The position numbers and the translations under genes were made by a program. The notes beneath the pieces are model-generated. The model worked only from the letters and a program-made list of their open reading frames with translations. It ran no database searches and was not told where the DNA came from. A stretch of DNA of 64,000 nucleotides from Massilia putida. Lineage in GTDB: Bacteria > Pseudomonadota > Gammaproteobacteria > Burkholderiales > Burkholderiaceae_D. The number at the start of each line of letters is the position of its first letter. Position 1 is the stretch's first letter. The stretch lies in assembly GCF_001941825.1 (NCBI RefSeq), contig NZ_CP019038.1, positions 5,828,001 to 5,892,000 on the forward strand, given 5' to 3'. Positions 9,208-18,164 of the stretch are shown here, piece by piece.

Positions 9208-10236
9208 TTGAACAACAACCACGTGGCTGCCATCATGAAGACATCTTCCCCTACGACTCCCAAGCGCGTGCTGTGCGCCGCGCTGATCCTGGTTGCGGCA
9301 ACCTTGAGCGCATGCGGCGACAAGGCGAAGGAAAAGAAACCCGGCCAGGCGCTGGCGAGCGTGAACGGGGAAGAGGTCACGGTGCTCCAGCTCAACGAGG
9401 AATTGCAGCGCGCCGGCGTCTCGGCCACCCAGCAGGATGCAGCCAGCAAGCAATTGCTGCAGGCGCTGATCGACCGCCAGCTGTTGCAGGAAGCGGCGGA
9501 GAAGGAAAACCTCGACCGCGACCCCAAGGTCATGCAGGCGATCGACCGCGCAAAGTCGCTGATCATCGCGCAGGCCTACTTGCAGAAGCGCATCGGCAAC
9601 GTGGCGAAGCCGACACAGGCGGAAGTCGAGGACTATTTCAACAAGCATCCGGAATTCTTTTCCAACCGTAAGCAGTTCAGCATGAACGAGATCGTGATCT
9701 CCGCCAACGACCTGACACCCGAGGTGCGCAGCGCGGCCGACAGCGCGAAGTCGCTGGAAGAGGTCGCGGTGTGGCTGGATGCGCACAAGATCAAGTACGG
9801 CCGCAACCAGGTCACGCGCTCGACGGCCGACGTGCCGCCGCAGTTGTCGTCCAAGCTGCTGGGCATGCCCAAGGGCCAGCTCTTCGTCGTCAAGGAAGGT
9901 CCGCGCGCAATGTTCATCTCCGTCGCCGACGTCAAGGATGCGCCGGTGAACCTGCAGGTGGCGTCCAGCCAGATCGAACAATTCCTCATGAACCGGAAGA
10001 ACAAGGAACTGGCCGCCGCCGAGCTGCAGCGCCTGCGTTCCAGCGCCAAGATCGAGTACCTGAACAAATCGATGATGCCCGATCCCAAGGCCGCGCCCCC
10101 CAGCGCGGTGGCGAACGCCGATTCCGCAGGGGCGCCCGCGCCGGCCGCCGTCCCTGCGGACAGCGCAACACCGGCCGACAACACATCCGGACCCGACAAG
10201 GCAGCGCTCGACCGCGGCGTCGCCGGACTGAAGTAA
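9208..10236 (+). CDS. epsD: EpsD-family peptidyl-prolyl isomerase lipoprotein
   Basis: The protein of about 342 residues carries a lipoprotein signal peptide ending in LSAC, so it should be anchored to a membrane on the periplasmic side. The body resembles SurA/PpiD-type parvulins: a helical SurA_N-like region with LINDRQ-like text (LIDRQLLQEAAEKENL) and a rotamase-like segment (ISANDLTPEVRS, then VPPQLSSKLLGMPKGQL). It matches EpsD (TIGR02925) by locus order. TTG 9208 has an AGGA site seven bases upstream; ATG 9235 would give a more conventional signal peptide but lacks a ribosome site. The C-terminal 60 residues are Ala/Pro-rich. A role in folding secreted EPS-machine parts is inferred. Confidence 0.85.
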   Translation: MNNNHVAAIMKTSSPTTPKRVLCAALILVAATLSACGDKAKEKKPGQALASVNGEEVTVLQLNEELQRAGVSATQQDAASKQLLQALIDRQLLQEAAEKENLDRDPKVMQAIDRAKSLIIAQAYLQKRIGNVAKPTQAEVEDYFNKHPEFFSNRKQFSMNEIVISANDLTPEVRSAADSAKSLEEVAVWLDAHKIKYGRNQVTRSTADVPPQLSSKLLGMPKGQLFVVKEGPRAMFISVADVKDAPVNLQVASSQIEQFLMNRKNKELAAAELQRLRSSAKIEYLNKSMMPDPKAAPPSAVANADSAGAPAPAAVPADSATPADNTSGPDKAALDRGVAGLK

Positions 10237-10269
10237 ATCGAATCATTTGACGAACAAGAAGGAGTGAAC

Positions 10270-11058
10270 ATGAAACGACTCGTACACTGGATGATTGCGG
10301 CAGTCCTGACACTCAGCGCCGGCATGGCGGGCGCGGCGGAAATCCTGCTCGGCCCGGGCGATGTGGTCAAGGCATCGGTCTACGGCAGCCCCGATCTCGC
10401 GGTCGAAACCCGTGTCTCGGAAAGCGGCACCATGACCTTCCCGTTGCTGGGCGAAGTGCAGGTCGGTGGCCTGACGACGCAACAGGCGGAAAAGAAAATC
10501 GGCAACCTGCTGGAGAAGGGCGGCTACCTCAAGAAGGCCCAGGTCAACCTCCTGATCACCACGCTGGCAAGCCAGCAGGTGTCGGTGCTGGGCCAGGTCA
10601 ACCGTCCGGGCCGCTATCCGGTCGACGGTCCCCGCAAGGTGCTCGACCTGCTGGCCCTGGCCGGCGGCATCGGCCCGGAAGGTGGCGACATGGTCAGCCT
10701 GGTGCGCACCCGCAACGGTGTCACCACGCGCGAAACCATCGACGTCGTCGACATGGTGCGCAAGGGCGAGCTGAACCGCGATTATGAAGTCGCCGGCGGC
10801 GACATCATCTTCGTCGAGCGTGCGCCGCGTGCCTACATCACGGGCGAGGTGCAGCGTCCGGGACCGTTCCGCCTGGAGCGCGCGATGACCGTCCAGCAGG
10901 CCCTGTCGGCCGGCGGCGGCCTGACGCAGCGTGGCACCCAGCGTGGATTGCGCATCACGCGCCGCGATGCGAACGGTGCCCAGCACACGATCGATGCGAA
11001 GGCGGATGACCTCGTGCAGGTGGACGACGTCATCACGGTCAAGGAATCCTGGTTCTGA
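10270..11058 (+). CDS. epsE: Polysaccharide export protein EpsE (Wza/BexD-like)
   Basis: EpsE is the periplasmic/outer-membrane export component of the EPS machine. The 262-residue protein has a signal peptide (MIAAVLTLSAGMAGA) and a Poly_export domain starting at LLGPGDVVKASVYG. Two SLBB beta-grasp repeats follow, marked by VSVLGQVNRPGRYPVDG and AYITGEVQRPGPFRLER. The start was set at ATG 10270, six bases after an AAGGAG site, rather than GTG 10264. No lipobox is visible, unlike classical Wza. It pairs with the co-polymerase EpsF downstream. Confidence 0.92.
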   Translation: MKRLVHWMIAAVLTLSAGMAGAAEILLGPGDVVKASVYGSPDLAVETRVSESGTMTFPLLGEVQVGGLTTQQAEKKIGNLLEKGGYLKKAQVNLLITTLASQQVSVLGQVNRPGRYPVDGPRKVLDLLALAGGIGPEGGDMVSLVRTRNGVTTRETIDVVDMVRKGELNRDYEVAGGDIIFVERAPRAYITGEVQRPGPFRLERAMTVQQALSAGGGLTQRGTQRGLRITRRDANGAQHTIDAKADDLVQVDDVITVKESWF

Positions 11059-11278
11059 TCCGAGGGGATCTTGATAAACCTGCCGCCGTCGCAGAGCCGG
11101 CCTGCGATGCTCCGCGTCGGCGGACCGGCCGCACCGTAAGTACGGCTGCGCTTCTCGGCCAGCCCTGCTTCCGCTCGCTACGGTTTCTCAAGGCCCCGAT
11201 ACGCTGGTGGTGTGCTGAGTTTTCGCTTTAGGTAACGCAGTCCTGGGTTTTTGTTCCACTCCGTTTTAAAGGTTCATC
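11059..11278. other. Intergenic region epsE-epsF, no recognised element
   Basis: These 220 bases hold GC-rich inverted segments around 11080-11130 (GCCGCCG and CGGCGG arms) and a pyrimidine-rich stretch. No open frame, terminator with a T-run or known riboswitch could be recognised. The T-run near 11250 is not preceded by a clear hairpin. Confidence 0.4.
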
Positions 11279-12688
11279 ATGAACGTTCACCAATTCCTGC
11301 TGATCTTGCTTGCACGAAAGAAGATCATTCTGACGACTCTTTTGGTCACGGTCGCGCTGGCCCTCGGGTTCAGCCTGATCCAGGCCAAGACGTACAAGGC
11401 AACGGCATCCGTTCTGTTGAACTACAAAGGCGTGGATCCGCTGACCGGGCTGACGATGCCCGGCCAGCTGCTGCCGGGCTATATGGCCACCCAGATCGAC
11501 ATCATCAGCAGCAAGAACGTGGCGCTGCGGGTCGTCGATGCGCTGCATCTGGCCAATAGCCCGGCCGTCATCGAACAGTTCAGGGATGCGAACGACGGCA
11601 AGGGATCGGTGCGCGACTGGCTGGCCGACCTGCTGCTGAAGAAACTCGAGATCGTGCCGTCGCGCGAATCGTCCGTCGTCGAGATCAGTTTCAAGGGCGC
11701 CGACCCGCAATTCGCGGCCGCGGTGGCCAATGCGTTCGCCGACGAGTACCAGAAGATCACCGTCCAGCTCAAGACCGACCCGGCCAAGAAGACGGCCGCG
11801 TACTTCAACGAGCAGACCAAGCAGTTGCGCGACAACCTCGAAGCGGCGCAGGCCCGCCTGTCCAAGTACCAGCAGGAGAAGGGCATCGTCAGCCTCGACA
11901 ACAACCGCGTGGACGTCGAACTGGCGCGCCTGAACGAATTGTCGGCCCAGCTCGTCGCCGCGCAGACGGCCGCGATCGAAGGCAATTCGCGCCAGGCCGC
12001 CGCCGGTTCGGCGCTGACGTCGCCCGACGTGGCCAACAACGCCCTGATCCAGTCGATGCGGTCCAACGTCGCCCAGGCCGAAGGCAAGTTCGCCGACACG
12101 GCCCAGCGCTATGGCCGCAACCACCCGCAATACCAGGCCGCCAAGGCCGAGCTCGACAAAGTCCGCGGCGAACTGAACGCCGCTCTCGGCACCGTGTCGC
12201 GCAGCGTCGGCGCGAATGCCCAGGTGCTGCGCCAGCGCGAGGCGGAACTGCGCGAAGCCGTGGCCCAGCAGAAAGCGAAAGTGCTGGAAATGAACCGCGC
12301 CCGCGACGAACTGGGCGTGCTGCTGAAAGACCTCGACAGTGCCCAGCGCGCCTTCGATTCCGCGTCGCAGCGCTTCTCGCAGACGCGCATCGAAGCGCAG
12401 TCCGAACAATCGGACATCTCGCTGCTGAACCCGGCCGTGCCGCCGACCGAGCCGTCGGGCCCGCGTGTGCTGCTGAACACGCTGGTGGCGTTCCTGCTCG
12501 GCACCATCCTCGGCGTCGGCCTGGCCCTGCTGCTGGAACTGCTGAACCGGCCGGTGCGTGCGGCCAGCGACGTCAAGGACATGCTGGGCATCCCCGTGCT
12601 CGGCACGATCGAATGGAAATCGCCGCGTGGACGGACGGGCGGTATCCGTTCCCTGATGACGCCGCGCCGCCTGCTCCGTCTCAACTGA
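11279..12688 (+). CDS. epsF: EPS chain-length determinant EpsF (Wzz-type co-polymerase)
   Basis: EpsF is an inner-membrane polysaccharide co-polymerase that sets chain length and contacts the export protein. Of 469 residues, one membrane helix lies near residues 14-36 ([20 protein letters not shown]). A long periplasmic coiled-coil domain follows (residues ~150-380, many [18 protein letters not shown] heptads). A second helix lies near 395-420 ([21 protein letters not shown]) before a short cytoplasmic tail with [11 protein letters not shown]. The layout matches TIGR03017. The kinase-like partner EpsG starts four bases after its stop. Confidence 0.92.
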   Translation: MNVHQFLLILLARKKIILTTLLVTVALALGFSLIQAKTYKATASVLLNYKGVDPLTGLTMPGQLLPGYMATQIDIISSKNVALRVVDALHLANSPAVIEQFRDANDGKGSVRDWLADLLLKKLEIVPSRESSVVEISFKGADPQFAAAVANAFADEYQKITVQLKTDPAKKTAAYFNEQTKQLRDNLEAAQARLSKYQQEKGIVSLDNNRVDVELARLNELSAQLVAAQTAAIEGNSRQAAAGSALTSPDVANNALIQSMRSNVAQAEGKFADTAQRYGRNHPQYQAAKAELDKVRGELNAALGTVSRSVGANAQVLRQREAELREAVAQQKAKVLEMNRARDELGVLLKDLDSAQRAFDSASQRFSQTRIEAQSEQSDISLLNPAVPPTEPSGPRVLLNTLVAFLLGTILGVGLALLLELLNRPVRAASDVKDMLGIPVLGTIEWKSPRGRTGGIRSLMTPRRLLRLN

Positions 12689-12691
12689 TCC

Positions 12692-13573
12692 ATGGACTCG
12701 AACATGAACTCTCCGATACTCAACACGCTACCCGCGGGCCCGGGACCCGAGACGAGCATGGGCGCGCTCCTGCTCGATTCGGGCAAGCTCAAGCCGGAAG
12801 ATGCCGAACGCGTACTGCGCATGCAGAAGGAGACCGGCATCCGCTTCGGTGAAGCGGCCGTGCGCCTGGGGCTGGTCAGCGAGGACGATATCCAGCAGGT
12901 GCTGGCGCGCCAGTTCTCGTATCCCTATCTGCAGAAGGGGCAGGCCGGCCTGTCGCCGAAACTGCTCGCCGCCTACGATCCGTTCTGTCCGCAAGTCGAA
13001 GCGCTGCGCGCCATCCGCAGCCAGCTGATGCTGCGCTGGTTCGCGCGCGGCCGGCGTGCCCTGGCCATCGTCGGCGTCGATCCGGAAGACGGCGCCGCGC
13101 TGTTCGCGTCCAATCTGGCGATCGTGTTCTCCCAGCTGGGCGAGCAGACCTTGCTGGTGGACGCGAACCTGCGCGCCCCGCGCCAGCAGGAAGCGTTCGC
13201 GCTGAAACCGCGCCAGGGCCTGTCCGACCTGCTGGCCGGCCGCGCCGACCTCGACGTGATCGCGCGCGTGCCCGCGTTCGTCGACCTGTCGATCATGCCG
13301 GCCGGTACCATGCCGCCGAACCCGCAGGAATTGCTGGCGCGCGAAGGCTTCCGCAACCTGAACACGCAGCTGGAAAGCCGCTACGACATCGTCCTGTACG
13401 ACGTGTCGCCGTTCCAGATCGGCATGGATTCCGTCGCCGTGGCGAGCCGCGCCGGCGGTGCCCTGCTGGTGACACGCAAGAACTACACCCGCATTTCGCA
13501 CATCGGTCGCGCCGCCGAGCAACTCGTCGATGCCGGCTGCGAAGTCCTCGGCTCGGTGGTGATGGAGTTCTGA
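12692..13573 (+). CDS. epsG: EpsG, chain-length tyrosine-kinase-like protein with degenerate Walker A
   Basis: The family (TIGR03029) is the BY-kinase-like cytoplasmic partner of EpsF. This 293-residue copy has an N-terminal helical region (residues ~22-85) resembling the MshE/GspE N-terminal domain, with two LxxxGxxxxxDxxxVL-type helices (LDSGKLKPEDAERVL and LGLVSEDDIQQVL). A MinD/BY-kinase fold follows. The P-loop position (IVGVDPEDGAALFASN, residues ~126-140) lacks the GKS/GKT of an active Walker A, while Walker A-prime LLVDANLRAPR is kept. No C-terminal tyrosine cluster is present. The protein may have lost kinase activity, or may bind nucleotide weakly, yet still regulate EpsF. It sits one base before xrtB. 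Confidence 0.85.
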   Translation: MDSNMNSPILNTLPAGPGPETSMGALLLDSGKLKPEDAERVLRMQKETGIRFGEAAVRLGLVSEDDIQQVLARQFSYPYLQKGQAGLSPKLLAAYDPFCPQVEALRAIRSQLMLRWFARGRRALAIVGVDPEDGAALFASNLAIVFSQLGEQTLLVDANLRAPRQQEAFALKPRQGLSDLLAGRADLDVIARVPAFVDLSIMPAGTMPPNPQELLAREGFRNLNTQLESRYDIVLYDVSPFQIGMDSVAVASRAGGALLVTRKNYTRISHIGRAAEQLVDAGCEVLGSVVMEF

Positions 13574-13574
13574 C

Positions 13575-14477
13575 ATGGATACCGGAGTACGCGCCGGCAG
13601 AATCCGGCAGCATGCGCCGGACATGCGTGCGCTGCGCGCCGTCCTGCCCGAATGGTGGCCGGTCTTCCTCGGCCTGGCGATCCTGTTCGTTCCCACGTTC
13701 TACGACCTGTTCACCGGCCCCTGGGTCGGCGAAGAGCAGGGCCACGGCCCGATCATCTTCGGCCTGGCGCTGTGGCTCATCTACCGCAAATGGCCCGAGG
13801 TGCTGGAGGCGACCACGCCCGCCCGTACCAGCTGGACCGGCTGGCCCGTGCTCGCCATCGGACTCGTGGCGCACCTGCTCGGCCGTTCGCAGAACATCCT
13901 GATGTTGCAGATCGTGGCGATCATCCTCGTCATGGCGGCCGTGCTGCTCGTCAAGCGCGGCGGCCGCGCGCTCGCCGTGCTGTGGTTCCCGTTCTTCTTC
14001 ATGCTGTTCATGGTGCCGCTGCCGAGCGAATTCGTGGCGGCCGTGACGATGCCGATGAAGATGGCCGTGTCCTGGGCCACCGAACACCTGCTGTTCGCGT
14101 TCGGCTACCCGATCAGCCGCTCGGGCGTGATCCTGCAGATCGGCCAGTACCAGCTGCTCGTGGCCGACGCCTGCGCCGGCCTGCAGACGCTCTTGACGCT
14201 GGAAGCGCTGGGCCTGTTCTACCTGAACCTGATGCGCCACCCGTCGGCGTTCCGCAACATCGGCCTGGCCCTGTTCATCGTCCCGATCTCGTTTTCCGCC
14301 AACGTGATCCGCGTCGTCGTGCTGACCCTGATCACCTATTACTTCGGCGACGCGGCGGGGCAGGGTTTTCTGCACGGTTTCGCCGGCATGGTCCTGTTCG
14401 TCACGGCGCTCGTGCTGATCCTGTCGATCGACTCCGCGCTGCAGTGGTTCATCCGGCGCAGGGAGGCGGCGGCATGA
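13575..14477 (+). CDS. xrtB: Exosortase B (XrtB)
   Basis: Exosortase is a polytopic inner-membrane cysteine transpeptidase proposed to recognise and cleave PEP-CTERM tails. The 300-residue protein has about eight membrane helices and the three invariant catalytic residues: Cys200 in VADACAGLQTL, Arg246 in SANVIRVVV and His267 in GFLHGFAGM. Position between epsG and epsI, together with EpsA, EpsD and EpsL homologues, indicates the XrtB type rather than XrtA (no PrsK/PrsR here). Two likely substrates with PEP-CTERM tails are encoded at 35353-36063 and 40566-41138. Its stop overlaps the epsI start. Confidence 0.93.
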   Translation: MDTGVRAGRIRQHAPDMRALRAVLPEWWPVFLGLAILFVPTFYDLFTGPWVGEEQGHGPIIFGLALWLIYRKWPEVLEATTPARTSWTGWPVLAIGLVAHLLGRSQNILMLQIVAIILVMAAVLLVKRGGRALAVLWFPFFFMLFMVPLPSEFVAAVTMPMKMAVSWATEHLLFAFGYPISRSGVILQIGQYQLLVADACAGLQTLLTLEALGLFYLNLMRHPSAFRNIGLALFIVPISFSANVIRVVVLTLITYYFGDAAGQGFLHGFAGMVLFVTALVLILSIDSALQWFIRRREAAA

Positions 14478-15166
14478 ACCGGAAACTCCTCGCCAGCGTG
14501 ATCCTGGGCGTGGCCATGGCGGGCACGTCCGCACTGACGGGCGCGCTCACGCCGAAGCAGAAGGTGGCGGCCGTCCAGGAGCGCTTCGACCTCGACGCGA
14601 TGATACCCAAGCGCTTCGGCAACTGGACGGTCGACAACAACGTCGTGCCGCTGACCCCCGACGAGACGCAGAAGGAACTCATCGCCACCTTGTACGACCA
14701 GACGCTGGCGCGCACCTACGTCAACGATGCGGGGCAGCGCGTGATGCTGTCGATCGCCTACGGCGGCGACCAGAGCAAGCAGCTGCAACTGCACCTGCCC
14801 GAAGTGTGCTACGTGGCGCAGGGCTTCGACATGGTCCAGGACCACAAGGGCGAACTCGCCACGCATTTCGGCAGCGTCCCCGTCAAGCGCCTCGTTGCGC
14901 GCCAGAACGCGCGCAATGAACCGATCACGTACTGGGTGACGATCGGCGACAAGGCCGTCATGTCCGGCCTCGGCCAGAAATACCAGCGCTTCCTGTACGG
15001 CCTGACCGGCAAGATTCCCGACGGCATGCTCGTGCGCGTGTCGACGATCGAAGCGGACGAGCACAACGCCTACCGCGTGCAGGACCGCTTCGTGAACCAG
15101 ATGCTGGACGCCATGTCGCCGCGCGACCGCCTGCGCTTGCTGGGCGCGTCCACGAACAAGGGCTGA
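14474..15166 (+). CDS. epsI: Exosortase-associated protein EpsI
   Basis: The 230-residue protein has an N-terminal membrane/signal segment (LLASVILGVAMAGTSALTGAL) and an EpsI domain (DUF3485 type). A conserved LPEVCYVAQGFD motif near residues 110-122 contains the family's lone Cys. EpsI is fused to or encoded next to exosortase in many genomes; its function is not established. The start ATG at 14474 overlaps the xrtB stop (ATGA), indicating coupled translation. The frame extends upstream inside xrtB, but only this start gives the family N-terminus. Confidence 0.9.
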   Translation: MNRKLLASVILGVAMAGTSALTGALTPKQKVAAVQERFDLDAMIPKRFGNWTVDNNVVPLTPDETQKELIATLYDQTLARTYVNDAGQRVMLSIAYGGDQSKQLQLHLPEVCYVAQGFDMVQDHKGELATHFGSVPVKRLVARQNARNEPITYWVTIGDKAVMSGLGQKYQRFLYGLTGKIPDGMLVRVSTIEADEHNAYRVQDRFVNQMLDAMSPRDRLRLLGASTNKG

Positions 15167-15171
15167 CGTCC

Positions 15172-16638
15172 ATGCAGAACTTTCTCCTGTACTTCTATAC
15201 CTCGCTGCCGTTCATCGTCGTCGTGCTGCTGGCGGTGCTGGCGGTCGTCGGGATGGGCGTCGGGATGGTGTGGCCGCGCTTTCTCGCCTACGTTTACATT
15301 GCGGTATTCTTCTTCCGCAACTCGACGAGCTACGGTTCGCTGGCGACGATGGGTACGCCCGGCGTCTACAGCCGCGGTTCGGGCGTGCTGTTCTTTCCGC
15401 TGCTGCTGTGGTGCATGTTCGGTGCGTGGTGCTGCGCGCGCGTGTCGGCCAGCTTTCAACGCTATCCGGCGCCGCCGTGCAATCTGCGGCCGTGGTTCCT
15501 CGCCTGGCTCCTGCTGCTGGGGGGCCACGTGGCCGTCGGAATGTTCTCCAACGTCACGCTGGCGGAAGTGCTGGCGCCGTCCGGCTTTTCCAACATCATC
15601 TGGATGGCGCCGCTCGTCTCGCTGATGCTGTTGTCGTTCCGCACCCGCGAACACGCGATCGAATTGTCGCGCTTCATCATGCTGGCGGGTCTCGGCCGCG
15701 CCATGTTCGGCCTCGCGCGCTGGGCCTTCCTCGGCGGCGACCCGAACAATGTGTATGCGAACATGAACGACATCAAGATCAAGCTGACGTTCTTCGACAT
15801 CAACGACAGCCTGCTGTGCACGATCGCCTTCGCCATCGCCGCCGTCAACCTGTTCCAGGTGTTCAAGAACAAGCGCTCGCTGTTCTGGACGGCCATCGAC
15901 TGGGCCACGCTGTGCACGACGGCCGCCTGCATCGTGCTGTCCTACCGCCGCAGCGCGTGGATCGGCTTCGTGCTGGCCTTCCTCATCATCATGATGCGCT
16001 TCCCGTTGCAGCGCCGCATCCACATGATGGCGCTTGGCGCGCCGGTGATGGGCGCGGGCCTGCTGTATGCGGCGATCAAGCGCCTGGGCCACACGAAAGG
16101 GGCGGGCAGCGGCCTGTCCAGCCTGTTCTACGACATGGAGTCGAAACGCTTCGGCGCCGAGAGCGAGCGCGTGCTCGAACTGAAATATGCGCTGGCCGAT
16201 TTCATTTCCCATCCGTTCACCGGCATCGGCACATGGGGCCGCTACACCGGCTACCAGCACATTTCATGGCAGACAGGGCAGGACGGCGGCCTGTTCCTGC
16301 ACAGCGGCGTGCTGCACATCGCCTTGAAAGCCGGCCTGCCCGGGCTGGTCCTGCTGGGCGGGACGATCTGGGTGTTCACCCGTTTCGCGCGGCGTGCGCT
16401 GCGCACGTTGCCGCCCGATCTGCTGGGCCTGGCGACGGCCGGCGCCGCGGGCCTCGCGTTCATGCTGCCCGACCTGCTCGTCGGCACGCCATTCCCGCAG
16501 GTGCGCACGACGCAGATGCTGGCAATCTGCCTGGCGCTGCCCTATGTGGCGATGGCCGTGGCCAGCGCGCAGCCGGCCGTGCAGCCCGTCGAGACCCGCA
16601 AGCGCCGCCACGTCAACCTGGTGCCGGCGCACGTATGA
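15172..16638 (+). CDS. O-antigen ligase/polymerase-like membrane protein (putative EPS polymerase)
   Basis: This 488-residue protein has ten or more predicted membrane helices and a large loop before the last helices. The loop carries the O-antigen ligase-like block SERVLELKYALADFISHPFTGIGTWG with Arg and His residues (about 320-350), as in Wzy_C/WaaL proteins. In a locus with an initiating transferase, flippase and Wzz-type protein, the expected missing part is the Wzy polymerase. This is the only candidate in the window, so polymerase is favoured over ligase. It starts five bases after epsI and overlaps the flippase gene by four bases. Confidence 0.8.
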   Translation: MQNFLLYFYTSLPFIVVVLLAVLAVVGMGVGMVWPRFLAYVYIAVFFFRNSTSYGSLATMGTPGVYSRGSGVLFFPLLLWCMFGAWCCARVSASFQRYPAPPCNLRPWFLAWLLLLGGHVAVGMFSNVTLAEVLAPSGFSNIIWMAPLVSLMLLSFRTREHAIELSRFIMLAGLGRAMFGLARWAFLGGDPNNVYANMNDIKIKLTFFDINDSLLCTIAFAIAAVNLFQVFKNKRSLFWTAIDWATLCTTAACIVLSYRRSAWIGFVLAFLIIMMRFPLQRRIHMMALGAPVMGAGLLYAAIKRLGHTKGAGSGLSSLFYDMESKRFGAESERVLELKYALADFISHPFTGIGTWGRYTGYQHISWQTGQDGGLFLHSGVLHIALKAGLPGLVLLGGTIWVFTRFARRALRTLPPDLLGLATAGAAGLAFMLPDLLVGTPFPQVRTTQMLAICLALPYVAMAVASAQPAVQPVETRKRRHVNLVPAHV

Positions 16639-18164
16639 ACCTGAGCCTTCTCCGCAACGCCTTTTCGAACCTGCTCGGCGCCGTGATCCCGGCGCTGGTG
16701 GCGCTGGGGACCGTGCCGCTCGTCGTCAAGGGCCTGGGCGATGCCAGCTATGGCGTGTATTCGCTCGTGACGGCGATCGTCGGCTATTTCGCCGTCATCG
16801 ACATCAACGTCACGGCCGGCTCCGTCAAGTTTATCGCGGAATTCAACGCAGACCGAAGCAAGCCCGGCGCCCAGGAGCGCATCGACGAGACCGTGTTCTT
16901 CGGCCTGTCCGTGTATTCGCTGCTGGGCATCGTCGGCGGACTCGGCTTGTTTTTCGGCGCGCACTTCTTCGTCACCCGCGTGTTTTCCGTACCGGCCGCG
17001 CTCGAGCACGAGGCGGTCTCGACCTTGAAGCTGGCGGCGCTCGGCTTCTTCCTCGGCCAACTGCAGAGCTATCTGCAAAGCGTGCCGCAATCGCTGATGC
17101 GCTACGACGTCGCGAGCCGCATCGAGATGCTGTTCGGCACCGGCGTGCCGCTGCTGACGGTGGCGGTGCTGATGCTGGGCTATGGCTTGTTCGAAGTGAT
17201 CCTGCTGCGCGTGATCACGAGCGCGATCAATTGCGCCGTGCTGTGGCGCTGCATCCGCCGCCTGTTGCCTGAACTGCATTACCGCCGGCCCGGCGCGGCC
17301 ATCCGCAGGGAACTGCTGGGCTTCTCCGCTTACTCTTTCCTGAGCCGCTTTGCGAGCCTGTCGTATGCGTATGCCGACAAGCTGATCATCGGCGCGCTCG
17401 TCGGCGTCACGGGCCTCGCGTACTTCACCGTCGCGTCCACGCTCGCGAACCGTATCCTGAGCCTCACGTACCGGCTGTCCGGCGTGTTCTTTCCGGCCGC
17501 GAGCGCGCTGGCCGCGCGAGGCGAGCTCGAGCGTTTGAACCACCTGTACCTGAAAGCCAGCCGTTATGTCGTGTTCATCAACGCATCCGTGCTGGTGCTC
17601 GTCGCCGTGTTCGCTTACCAGATCCTGTACTACTGGATGAACCCGCAGTTCGCGCGCGCGGGGCAGGTCGTGCTGGCCGTGATGGCGCTGTCGCAATTCA
17701 TCGATTCGCTGACGAGCCTGCCGTCGCTGGTGAACGACGGCATGGGGCATCCGCGCTTTTCCGGCATGTTCGCGCTGGTGCGCGCCGTGTTCGGCCTGCT
17801 GGTCGTGTACCTGGGCGTGGCCGGCTGGGGCATCGACGGGGCCGCGTGGGGCCATCTGATCGCCTCGGTCCTGCTGACCTGTGCCTTCCTCGTCGCCGTG
17901 CACGGCCGCACCGTGCCCGCGCGGCTGGGCGAGCTGGTGCGCAAGGCCTACCTGCCCAGCGTGGCCGGCGTGGCCGTCGTGGCCCTGGTCGCGAACGCGG
18001 GCAACCGGCTGTTCGACGGCGGCCCGCTCGATCTGGTGCTGCTCGTGCTGCTGACGGCGGGCCTGCTGCTGGTCTACGGCGGCCTGTTCGTGATCGAGAA
18101 GGATGACAAGGACATGGCCTGGACGAGAGTCAAGGGCCTGTTATCGATGAGGAAAGCGGCTTGA
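16635..18164 (+). CDS. Polysaccharide flippase (Wzx-like, MOP superfamily)
   Basis: The 509-residue protein has about 12-14 membrane helices and the RfbX/Wzx-type N-terminus NAFSNLLGAVIPALVALGTVPLVVKGLG, followed by GDASYGVYSLV and a middle segment SRFASLSYAYADKLIIGALVG typical of polysaccharide flippases. It should move lipid-linked repeat units across the inner membrane for polymerisation. The ATG at 16635 overlaps the stop of the preceding gene (ATGA). Its own stop overlaps the TTG start of the next glycosyltransferase (TTGA). Confidence 0.88.
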   Translation: MNLSLLRNAFSNLLGAVIPALVALGTVPLVVKGLGDASYGVYSLVTAIVGYFAVIDINVTAGSVKFIAEFNADRSKPGAQERIDETVFFGLSVYSLLGIVGGLGLFFGAHFFVTRVFSVPAALEHEAVSTLKLAALGFFLGQLQSYLQSVPQSLMRYDVASRIEMLFGTGVPLLTVAVLMLGYGLFEVILLRVITSAINCAVLWRCIRRLLPELHYRRPGAAIRRELLGFSAYSFLSRFASLSYAYADKLIIGALVGVTGLAYFTVASTLANRILSLTYRLSGVFFPAASALAARGELERLNHLYLKASRYVVFINASVLVLVAVFAYQILYYWMNPQFARAGQVVLAVMALSQFIDSLTSLPSLVNDGMGHPRFSGMFALVRAVFGLLVVYLGVAGWGIDGAAWGHLIASVLLTCAFLVAVHGRTVPARLGELVRKAYLPSVAGVAVVALVANAGNRLFDGGPLDLVLLVLLTAGLLLVYGGLFVIEKDDKDMAWTRVKGLLSMRKAA

